DNA of 5,534 nt from Methylibium sp964616015 (GTDB taxonomy: Bacteria; Pseudomonadota; Gammaproteobacteria; Burkholderiales; Burkholderiaceae_C): NCBI GenBank assembly GCA_964616015.1, contig CAZTTC010000195.1:1-5534 (forward strand), written 5' to 3'. The notes below the pieces were generated by a model. It had not been told where the DNA came from. It ran no database searches and was given only the letters and a program-made list of their open reading frames with translations. Shown here piece after piece: positions 1-5,082 of the stretch. The position numbers and the translations under genes were made by a program. The first letter of the stretch is position 1; each line of letters begins with the position of its first letter.

Positions 1-1728
1 GGCTGGCTGCCGCCCAGCTTCAACATCGACAACAAGAGCGGCGTCGAGGTCGCGGCGCCCTACTACTGGGACATCGCCCCCAACCGCGACGCCACGCTGA
101 CGCCCACCGTGCTGACGCGGCGCGGCGCGGCGCTCGGCACCGAGTTCCGCTACCTCGAGCCCGGCTACCAGGGCGTGGTGCAGACCTACATGCTGCCCGA
201 CGACCGCGTCGCGAACCGCTCGCGCTGGTCGCTGAACCTGGGTCACGAGGCGCGCTGGGACGGCCCCGGCGTCGGCCTGGTCGACTACGGGCTCGCGCTG
301 CAGCGGGCGTCGGACGACGACTACTGGAAGGACTTCTCGCACCGCCTGCCGAGCCTGACGCCCCGCCTGCTGCCGACCGACGGCTACGTGCGGCGGCGCT
401 TCGACAGCGATTGGGGCGACACGCTGGTGTACGGCGGCGTGCGGCGCTGGCAGGTGCTGCAGGACATCGATCCGACCAGTCGCATCGTCTCGCCCTACCA
501 GCGCGAGCCGCAGGTCGGCGTGCGCCAGCGCGGCGCGCAGGGCGGCTTCGAGTGGTCCTGGGAGACCGAGGCCAACCGCTTCACCAACGACGACCGAAGC
601 CTGCAGCGCGGCGACCGTGTGCATGCGCTCGGCTCTCTGGCACGGCCGTGGTCGCCGGTCGGCGCCGAGGGCTGGACGCTGACACCTCGGCTGTCGTTCA
701 ACGCGGCCAGCTACGACCTCGAGCAGCCGCTCGCGGATGGGCGCACGCGCAGCACGCGGGTCATCCCGACAGTGGCGCTGGACAGTGCGTGGATCTTCGA
801 GCGCGACAGCACGGCCTTCGGCCGCGCGCTGACGCAGACCCTGGAGCCCCGGCTGCTCTACGTCAACACGCCCTACCGCGACCAGACCGGCCTGCCCAAC
901 TTCGACAGCGCCGGCAACGACTTCAATTTCACGTCGATCTACGCGGACAACGCCTTCTCGGGCGTGGACCGCGTGTCCGACGCGAACCAGCTGACGGCCG
1001 GCGTGACGACGCGCTTCCTGGACCGCCAGTCCGGCGCCGAGGCGCTGCGGCTGGGTCTGGCGCAGCGCTTGCTGCTGCGGCCGCAGCGCATCACGGCGGA
1101 CGGCGTGCCGGTGACCCAGCGCTGGTCGGACCTGCTGCTGCTGGGCGGCACCAGCCTGATCCCGCACTGGTCGCTGGACGGCACGCTGCAGTACAACGCC
1201 GACATCAGCCGCACGGTGCGCTCCATCCTTGGTGCGCGCTACTCGCCCGGCCCCTTCCGCACGATCAGCGCGACCTATCGCTACACGCGCAACGCCAGTG
1301 AGCAGCTCGAGCTCGGTTGGCAGTGGCCGCTCAACGGGGCGGCCCGCGAGAACGCGGCGGCCGTCGCGGCCCGCGACGCGCTGGCACTGGACGGCGTGTC
1401 GCGTGTCGCGCGCGCCGCGGCGCCGACCGGCTGCCCGGGCGCCTGGTACAGCGTGGGGCGCATCAACTACAGCCGGCGCGACTCGCGCATCACCGACTCC
1501 ATCGTCGGCTTCGAGTACGACAGCGGCTGCTGGATCGGCCGCATCGTCGCCGAGCGCCTGTCCACCGGCCGCAGCGAGGCGACCACCCGACTGCTGCTGC
1601 AGCTGGAGCTGGTCGGGCTCTCGCGGCTCGGTTCCAACCCCCTGAGGGTGCTGAGGGACAATATCCCCGGTTACCGCCTGCTGCGTGACGACAGCCCCGT
1701 CGTCGCCCCGGCCCTGTCGAGCCCCTGA
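1..1728 (+). CDS. lptD: LPS-assembly protein LptD, 3' part (5' end outside window)
   Basis: LptD is the outer-membrane beta-barrel that, with the lipoprotein LptE, inserts lipopolysaccharide into the outer leaflet. The frame is open from base 1 and gives 575 residues. E. coli LptD is 784 residues, so roughly the first 200 (signal peptide and periplasmic jelly-roll) lie upstream. The start shows the conserved first-strand region with PYYWDIAPNRDATLTP (residues 20-35), a hallmark of the family. Alternating aromatic/polar barrel strands follow. An Ala-rich linker (about residues 446-477) precedes a Cys at 478 in GCPGAW and a Cys at 510 in DSGCW. The end (NPLRVLRDNIPGYRLL) is typical of the family. 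E. coli has an adjacent Cys pair near this point; here the DSGCW site has one Cys. The stop is 11 bp before surA, whose product helps fold LptD. An internal GTG at 109 is not the start, because conserved sequence precedes it. Confidence 0.96.
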   Translation, partial: GWLPPSFNIDNKSGVEVAAPYYWDIAPNRDATLTPTVLTRRGAALGTEFRYLEPGYQGVVQTYMLPDDRVANRSRWSLNLGHEARWDGPGVGLVDYGLALQRASDDDYWKDFSHRLPSLTPRLLPTDGYVRRRFDSDWGDTLVYGGVRRWQVLQDIDPTSRIVSPYQREPQVGVRQRGAQGGFEWSWETEANRFTNDDRSLQRGDRVHALGSLARPWSPVGAEGWTLTPRLSFNAASYDLEQPLADGRTRSTRVIPTVALDSAWIFERDSTAFGRALTQTLEPRLLYVNTPYRDQTGLPNFDSAGNDFNFTSIYADNAFSGVDRVSDANQLTAGVTTRFLDRQSGAEALRLGLAQRLLLRPQRITADGVPVTQRWSDLLLLGGTSLIPHWSLDGTLQYNADISRTVRSILGARYSPGPFRTISATYRYTRNASEQLELGWQWPLNGAARENAAAVAARDALALDGVSRVARAAAPTGCPGAWYSVGRINYSRRDSRITDSIVGFEYDSGCWIGRIVAERLSTGRSEATTRLLLQLELVGLSRLGSNPLRVLRDNIPGYRLLRDDSPVVAPALSSP

Positions 1729-1739
1729 GCCGTTTCAAG

Positions 1740-3062
1740 ATGCCCTCGATCGCAAACTCCCTGCGTGCCTGCGGCCGCCTGGCCCTGTGCCTGTCCCTGG
1801 TCCTGCCGGTCCATGCCGCGCTGGCGCAGGCCGCCCGCAGCGTGCCGCGCTCGGCCGACTACATCGTCGCCGTCGTCGACCGCGAGCTGGTCACCAATGC
1901 CGAGGTCCAGCAGCGGATCGCGGCGGCGCGGCGCGACGCGGCGCAGAGCGGGCGCCCGCTGCCGGCCGACGACGAGCTGCGCCGCCAGGTGCTCGACACG
2001 ATGATCGAGGAGCGCGCCCAGCTCAGCGCCGCACGCGACAGCGGCCTGCGCATCGAGGACCCCGAGCTCGACCGCACCGTCAACAACGTGGCGCTGCAGA
2101 ACCGCATCTCGCTGGCCGAGCTGCGGCAGCGCCTGCAGGCCGACGGCATCGACTTCGCGCGCTTTCGCAACAACCTGCGCGACCAGATGCTGGTCGAACG
2201 CATCCGCGAGCGCGAGGTACAGAGCCGCATCAAGATCAGCGACGCCGAGGTCGAGTCGCTGCTGGCCAGCCGGGCCAGCGGCATCGCGCCGGCCGAGTTC
2301 AACGTCGCGCAGGTGTTGATCGCGGTGCCCGAGGGGGCCGGCGAGGCCGACGTCGCCCAGCGCCGCCAGGTCGCCGAGAAGGCGCTCGAGCGGGCGCGCG
2401 GCGGCGAGGACTTCGCCCGCATCGTCACCGAGCTCTCGAACGGCCCCAAGGAGCAGGGCGGGGCACTGGGCATGCGGTCGCTGGACCGCCTGCCCGACCT
2501 GTTTGCCGAGTCGGTGCGCGATCTGCGCGGCGGCGCCGTCGTGCCGCAGGTGCTGCGCTCGGGTGCCGGCTTCCACGTGCTGAAGGTGCTGGAGCGTCGC
2601 GACGGCGGCATGCTCGTGCAGCAGACGCGGGCGCGCCACATCCTGCTGCGGCCATCGGCCCAGCTGAGCCAGCAGGCGGCGATCGCGCGGCTGCGCGATC
2701 TGCGCCAGCAGGTCGAGTCCGGCCGCGCCAGCTTCGGCCAGCTGGCGCGCGACAACTCCGAGGACGGCAGCGCGCCGCAGGGCGGCGAACTGGGCTGGGC
2801 TTCGCCCGGCCAGTTCGTGCCCGAGTTCGAGGCGGCGATGAAGGCCCTGGCGCTGAACCAGCTGTCCGAGCCGGTGGTGTCGCGCTTCGGTGTCCACCTG
2901 ATCCAGGTGCTGGAGCGCCGCAACATCCCGGTCGACCGCAAGCAGCAGCGCGAGATCGCCCGCAACGTGTTGCGCGAGCAGCGATTCGAGACCGCCTATG
3001 CCGACTGGGCCCGCGAGGTGCGGGCGCGGGCCTACGTCGAGATGCGCGAGCCGCCGCAGTGA
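1740..3062 (+). CDS. surA: Periplasmic chaperone / peptidyl-prolyl isomerase SurA
   Basis: SurA is the periplasmic chaperone that carries unfolded outer-membrane proteins, including LptD, to the BAM complex. The 440-residue product compares with 428 in E. coli. A signal peptide is visible: basic start, hydrophobic core about residues 13-24, and AxA-type cleavage sites near residues 29-31 (ALAQA). An N-terminal SurA domain spans about 40-165. Two parvulin (PpiC) domains follow, about 187-285 and 297-392. Each carries the expected pattern: a strand leading to the central loop, a GG(A/E)LG block (240-244 and 348-352), and a late FHVLKV or VHLIQV strand. A C-terminal helix completes the chaperone module. 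The ATG at 1740 lies 11 bp after the lptD stop and has only a weak ribosome-binding site, so translation is probably coupled to lptD. Its stop overlaps the rsmA start. Long open frames on the opposite strand across this gene are GC-rich shadows. Confidence 0.97.
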   Translation: MPSIANSLRACGRLALCLSLVLPVHAALAQAARSVPRSADYIVAVVDRELVTNAEVQQRIAAARRDAAQSGRPLPADDELRRQVLDTMIEERAQLSAARDSGLRIEDPELDRTVNNVALQNRISLAELRQRLQADGIDFARFRNNLRDQMLVERIREREVQSRIKISDAEVESLLASRASGIAPAEFNVAQVLIAVPEGAGEADVAQRRQVAEKALERARGGEDFARIVTELSNGPKEQGGALGMRSLDRLPDLFAESVRDLRGGAVVPQVLRSGAGFHVLKVLERRDGGMLVQQTRARHILLRPSAQLSQQAAIARLRDLRQQVESGRASFGQLARDNSEDGSAPQGGELGWASPGQFVPEFEAAMKALALNQLSEPVVSRFGVHLIQVLERRNIPVDRKQQREIARNVLREQRFETAYADWAREVRARAYVEMREPPQ

Positions 3063-3838
3063 CCCGGGCCGGCGGGCATCATGCCCCGCGCAAGCGCTTC
3101 GGGCAGCACTTCCTGACCGACCGCGCCCTGGTCGACCGCATCGTCGCGGCGATCGATCCGCGGCCCGGCCAGCCGCTCGTGGAGATCGGCCCGGGCCTCG
3201 GCGCGATGACCGACCCCCTGGTGGCGCGCTGCGAGCGACTGACCGTGATCGAACTCGATCGTGACCTGGCCGCGCGGCTGCGAAAGCGGGCCGAGCTCCA
3301 GGTGATCGAGTCCGACGTGCTGCAGGTCGATTTCGCGGCTCTGGCCGAGTCGGCCGGCCGGCGGCTGCGGGTGGTCGGCAACCTGCCCTACAACATCTCG
3401 ACGCCCATCCTCTTTCACCTGCTGCCGGTGGCCGATCAGGTCGAGGACCAGCACTTCATGCTGCAGAAGGAAGTGGTCGAGCGCATGGCGGCGTCGCCGG
3501 GCGGCAAGGACTACGGCCGGCTGTCGGTGATGCTGCAGTGGCGCTATGACATCGAGTCGGTGCTGGACGTGCCGCCCTCGGCCTTCGAGCCGCCGCCGCG
3601 GGTCGACTCGGCGGTGGTGCGCATGCAGCCGCTGCCGTCGGCGGGCCGCGCGGCGATCGATCCGGTGCTGCTCGGCGAGCTGGTGAGCGTGGCCTTCTCG
3701 CAGCGGCGCAAGCTGCTGCGGCACACGCTGGGCCGCTGGCTCGAGGCCCGCGGCTACGGCGGCAGCTTCGATGTCCAGCGGCGTGCTGAGGAGGTGCCGG
3801 TCGCGGAGTACGTCGCCCTGACGGCCGACGCGGCATGA
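3059..3838 (+). CDS. rsmA: 16S rRNA (adenine1518-N6/adenine1519-N6)-dimethyltransferase RsmA (KsgA)
   Basis: RsmA dimethylates two adjacent adenines in the loop of helix 45 of 16S rRNA, using S-adenosylmethionine, late in 30S assembly. The product has 259 residues, near the E. coli length (273). Visible motifs: RFGQHFL (13-19); the SAM-binding motif EIGPGLGAMT (42-51); the acidic ELD (65-67) that holds the cofactor ribose; D86 in ESDVLQVD; the catalytic NLPYNIS (108-114); FEPPPRVDSAV (176-186); and FSQRRKLLRHTL (213-224). No in-frame ATG exists before the RFGQHFL motif. The GTG at 3059 overlaps the surA stop as GTGA and gives a normal N-terminus, so translation is probably coupled to surA. 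The frame is open far upstream through surA, but that stretch is out-of-frame noise. In E. coli pdxA separates surA and rsmA; here they touch. A hairpin terminator follows directly. Confidence 0.97.
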   Translation: MTRAGGHHAPRKRFGQHFLTDRALVDRIVAAIDPRPGQPLVEIGPGLGAMTDPLVARCERLTVIELDRDLAARLRKRAELQVIESDVLQVDFAALAESAGRRLRVVGNLPYNISTPILFHLLPVADQVEDQHFMLQKEVVERMAASPGGKDYGRLSVMLQWRYDIESVLDVPPSAFEPPPRVDSAVVRMQPLPSAGRAAIDPVLLGELVSVAFSQRRKLLRHTLGRWLEARGYGGSFDVQRRAEEVPVAEYVALTADAA

Positions 3839-3839
3839 A

Positions 3840-3863
3840 GAACGGGCCCCGCAGGGCCCGTTC
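3840..3863. terminator. Hairpin terminator shared by convergent genes
   Basis: A perfect 10-bp inverted repeat (GAACGGGCCC, CGCA loop, GGGCCCGTTC) begins one base after the rsmA stop. On the other strand it lies 19 bases after the stop of the small ORF that ends at 3883. The stem is very strong. The following T-run is poor in the + direction and short (GTTCTT) in the - direction, so it is an intrinsic-like terminator whose efficiency is uncertain. Position and symmetry suggest it ends both converging operons. Confidence 0.75.
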
Positions 3864-3882
3864 GCTGGTCCGTGCGACGCCG

Positions 3883-3996
3883 TCAGGCTGCGACCAGCCA
3901 GCCGGCCGTGTCGAAGGCGCTGCTCATGAAGGGCAGCTGCACGCTGATCGTGCCGGCCGGCACCTTGGCCGGCTTGGCGTCATTCTGGGCTTCCAT
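3883..3996 (-). CDS. Small protein of unknown function, 37 aa, third gene of RNase-barstar operon
   Basis: I do not recognise this protein. The frame runs from ATG at 3996 to TGA at 3883. It begins MEAQNDAKPAKVPAG, continues through an SVQLPFMSSAFD stretch and ends GWLVAA. There is no Cys, no obvious signal peptide and no membrane segment. Four things argue that it is translated. AGGGAG lies 8 bases before the ATG. 34 of 37 third codon positions are G or C, against 23 at first and 19 at second positions, the pattern expected of coding DNA at this GC content. It sits 35 bp behind the barstar gene on the same strand. The terminator hairpin comes just after its stop. The opposite-strand frame from 3835 shows a much weaker third-position bias. 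It could be an accessory to the RNase/inhibitor pair, an independent small protein, or a decayed remnant of a longer gene. Confidence 0.6.
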   Translation of the reverse strand: MEAQNDAKPAKVPAGTISVQLPFMSSAFDTAGWLVAA

Positions 3997-3998
3997 CA

Positions 3999-4031
3999 CC
4001 CGCTCTCCCTGCCCGAATTCCGGGGAGCGGG
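3999..4031 (-). promoter_or_regulatory. Intergenic hairpin that covers the small ORF's ribosome-binding site
   Basis: In the - strand transcript, CCCGCTCCCC (4031-4022) directly after the barstar stop can pair with GGG-A-GAGCGGG (4009-3999). This gives a 10-bp, almost all G/C stem with one bulged A and a 12-base loop. The 3' arm contains the AGGGAG ribosome-binding site of the 37-codon ORF. There is no T-run after it, so it does not look like a terminator. Ribosomes finishing barstar would stand over the 5' arm, so translational coupling is the natural reading. Transcript stabilisation is another possibility. Pairing is seen in the sequence; function is inferred. Confidence 0.5.
4003..4010 (-). 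promoter_or_regulatory. Ribosome-binding site of the 37-codon ORF
   Basis: AGGGAGAG on the - strand. AGGGAG ends 8 bases before the ATG at 3996, an ideal spacing, which supports that ATG as a true start. Confidence 0.6.
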
Positions 4032-4430
4032 CTACTGAAAAGAATAGAAGCACCTGAAGGGTATCTTTCGTTCCCCCCAGAAGTCTGCAGCGTCACGGAA
4101 GACATCGAGCAACTGCTCGCGCGCCTCGCGGTCGAACTTGGGGTTGTCGGGCAGCTGTTCCAGCACGACCACGAAACCCGGCTGGCTGCCCGCCTTGTGC
4201 ACGAGGTCGGTCATGCAGTCGAACAGCGCGTCCAGGTTCTTCCCGAAGTGGCTCGGAAACATGAAGGCGTCGGCAATGCCTTCGAGCACGTCCTGCTTGG
4301 ACTGGGCATTGCCCAGGTTCGCGTACAGGAAGTGCTGGCCGAGGTCTTGCGCGGCGAGTTGCAGGTCCTCCACGCGGAACGCGCGGATGGCCTGCACGAT
4401 ATTGGGGCGGACGGTGTGCAGCGGCATCAT
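4032..4430 (-). CDS. Barstar-family ribonuclease inhibitor
   Basis: Barstar is a small cytoplasmic protein that plugs the active site of guanyl-specific RNases and protects the producing cell. The 132-residue product has the family core FPSHFGKNLDALFDCMTDL (58-76). This aligns with the barstar loop-helix that enters the RNase active site: D67 corresponds to barstar D35, D71 to the key D39, C72 to C40, and F70 to W38. A VVVL strand (87-90) and the REAREQLLDVF helix (101-111) follow as in barstar. No signal peptide is seen. My count gives a net charge near -5, opposite to the basic RNase encoded just upstream. Bacillus barstar is 90 residues; this one has about 32 extra at the N-terminus and some at the C-terminus. 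Two ATGs are adjacent; the first (4430) is chosen because AGGGGG lies 9 bases upstream. It starts 37 bp after the RNase stop, so the two are almost certainly co-transcribed. Confidence 0.9.
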   Translation of the reverse strand: MMPLHTVRPNIVQAIRAFRVEDLQLAAQDLGQHFLYANLGNAQSKQDVLEGIADAFMFPSHFGKNLDALFDCMTDLVHKAGSQPGFVVVLEQLPDNPKFDREAREQLLDVFRDAADFWGERKIPFRCFYSFQ

Positions 4431-4439
4431 GGTCGAGTT

Positions 4440-4445
4440 CCCCCT
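4440..4445 (-). promoter_or_regulatory. Ribosome-binding site of the barstar-family gene
   Basis: AGGGGG on the - strand, 9 bases before the first of two tandem ATGs (4430) and 12 before the second. It favours the first start and gives the 132-residue form. Confidence 0.55.
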
Positions 4446-4467
4446 CGTTCCTTGTTGGTGGCGGGTC

Positions 4468-4887
4468 TCACTGCGCGATGAGGCGGAAGCTCGCGTAGTG
4501 ATCGTCGGTGTAATAACAGGCCTCGGGTGTGGTGTGCTGTGCCCCACCACACACGATCCGCCGGGCCCCCCGATCGCGAGACCCTGGCGTGCGGACCGTG
4601 TACTCGCGGTAATAGCCGCGGCTGCGATTCGGAAGCAAGCGCTCCCGGTTCCCGAACACGGTGCCGTCTTTCGAATAGGGGAAGGGCCCGCCTGCCTGGA
4701 TCAGCCGCTGGGTGGCCTGGGCCTCCAGCGGCAGCGTCGACAGCGACACCGCGCCGGTCGCTCGGTTGCTGTCCTTCGCCGTGGCGGTCGACCCCAGCAG
4801 GACAGCGACCGTGACAGTCGCAGCCAGCAAGGTGACAGCCCCGAGACGCCAGGCAGAACCCCGGTGTGACCGACCGGTGAAGACCAC
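4468..4887 (-). CDS. Secreted guanyl-specific ribonuclease, RNase Sa/barnase superfamily
   Basis: This is an extracellular endoribonuclease predicted to cut single-stranded RNA after guanine. The 139-residue precursor has a basic start, a hydrophobic stretch (about 16-32) and an ATA cleavage site after residue 37, so the mature enzyme is about 102 residues (RNase Sa is 96). The match to Streptomyces RNase Sa is clear: LPLEA, GPFPYSKDG (67-75), FGNRE (78-82), GYYREYTV (91-98), RDRGARRI and YYTDDHYASF. Catalytic residues are present: E95 (Sa E54), R106 (R65), R110 (R69), H130 (H85), with Y131 following. The Sa disulfide Cys7-Cys96 is absent; instead C113 and C124 frame a short inserted loop. 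By my count the mature enzyme is basic (about +6), unlike acidic RNase Sa. The GTG start at 4887 is chosen for AGGGA 6 bases upstream and the complete signal peptide. The next gene encodes the barstar inhibitor. Confidence 0.92.
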   Translation of the reverse strand: MVFTGRSHRGSAWRLGAVTLLAATVTVAVLLGSTATAKDSNRATGAVSLSTLPLEAQATQRLIQAGGPFPYSKDGTVFGNRERLLPNRSRGYYREYTVRTPGSRDRGARRIVCGGAQHTTPEACYYTDDHYASFRLIAQ

Positions 4888-4893
4888 GGGTTA

Positions 4894-4898
4894 TCCCT
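4894..4898 (-). promoter_or_regulatory. Ribosome-binding site of the RNase gene
   Basis: AGGGA on the - strand, 6 bases before the GTG at 4887. It decides for this GTG start, since no in-frame ATG gives a full signal peptide. Confidence 0.6.
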
Positions 4899-4914
4899 GA
4901 AATTCGAAGGCCGT

Positions 4915-4943
4915 ATGGTACCGAGACGGGGCGCAAACCTCAA
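4915..4943 (-). promoter_or_regulatory. Candidate sigma70 promoter P2 of the RNase-barstar operon
   Basis: On the - strand, TTGAGG (4943-4938) is separated by exactly 17 bases from TACCAT (4920-4915). Each box matches 4 of 6 consensus bases. Transcription would begin near 4908, leaving a leader of about 20 bases before the GTG. The -35 box lies inside an inverted repeat, which suggests repression. It is weaker in consensus terms than the promoter upstream. Confidence 0.4.
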
Positions 4944-4951
4944 GGGTTTGC
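4933..4951. promoter_or_regulatory. Inverted repeat, operator candidate O1
   Basis: GCAAACC and GGTTTGC are perfect 7-bp arms separated by 5 bases. The repeat covers the -35 box of promoter P2 and the expected start point of promoter P1. The same GCAAAC/GTTTGC half-site recurs in the second repeat 55 bp upstream. It could also form a small hairpin in the P1 transcript, but with no T-run. The binding protein is unknown. Confidence 0.45.
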
Positions 4952-4956
4952 CTCAA

Positions 4957-4985
4957 ATTTCAGCAGCTGCGAGGGGTCATGCCAA
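4957..4985 (-). promoter_or_regulatory. Candidate sigma70 promoter P1 of the RNase-barstar operon
   Basis: On the - strand, TTGGCA (4985-4980; 5 of 6 consensus) is separated by 17 bases from TGAAAT (4962-4957; 4 of 6). Transcription would start near 4950. It is bracketed by two inverted repeats, one ending 4 bp upstream of the -35 box and one at the expected start point. It lies in the most AT-rich part of the window. Confidence 0.45.
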
Positions 4986-4988
4986 GAA

Positions 4989-5006
4989 AGTTTGCGTGCG
5001 CAAACT
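4989..5006. promoter_or_regulatory. Inverted repeat, operator candidate O2
   Basis: AGTTTGCG and CGCAAACT are perfect 8-bp arms around a 2-bp centre, giving an almost complete 18-bp palindrome. It sits directly upstream of the -35 box of P1. It shares the GTTTGC half-site with O1, but in the opposite arrangement (half-sites nearly abutting rather than spread). This is the classic form of a binding site for a dimeric regulator. Confidence 0.5.
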
Positions 5007-5028
5007 CCGCCAGAAGATCAGAATTTTC

Positions 5029-5051
5029 AGCCTCTTCGCCCGGCCGAGGCT
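5029..5051 (-). terminator. Weak hairpin after maeB, possible terminator
   Basis: AGCCTC and GAGGCT form a 6-bp stem around an 11-base loop, 31 bases after the maeB stop. No T-run follows on the - strand (GAAAATTC), so intrinsic termination is doubtful. It is the only stem-loop candidate between maeB and the RNase promoters. Confidence 0.25.
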
Positions 5052-5082
5052 CGAGCTGGGTCGGACTGTTCGGTCGGACGCC

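Noticed and set aside
1671..2965. Long open frames (368 and 408 codons) on the - strand across surA
   Set aside because: They are exactly antisense to a clearly identified surA, are rich in Arg, Ala and Ser in the way GC-rich shadows are, and show no family motif.
1685..3058. Upstream extension of the rsmA frame through all of surA, suggesting a larger fused protein
   Set aside because: The extension is low-complexity Ala/Arg/Gly/Pro noise in an alternative frame of surA. RsmA has its normal N-terminus from the GTG at 3059.
3074..3086. GGGCAT-C-ATGCCC palindrome near the rsmA start
   Set aside because: It lies within RsmA codons, forms at most a 4-bp stem, and palindromes of this size are expected by chance at this GC content.
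3835..4038. 67-codon + strand frame starting with ATGA over the rsmA stop
   Set aside because: The overlap looks like a coupled start, but the terminator hairpin lies in its first codons, its third-position G/C bias is weak, and it is antisense to the better-supported small ORF.
4138..4869. 243-codon + strand frame across the RNase and barstar genes
   Set aside because: It is antisense to two genes with recognisable catalytic and inhibitory motifs, and its own product matches nothing I know.
3883..4887. Interpretation as a classical intracellular type II toxin-antitoxin module
   Set aside because: The RNase has an export signal and leads the operon, as in barnase/barstar. This is a secreted enzyme with a protective inhibitor, not a standard plasmid-addiction module.
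4427..4936. 169-codon - strand frame overlapping the RNase gene in another frame
   Set aside because: The RNase frame explains the region with a signal peptide and all active-site residues; this one is an overlapping shadow.
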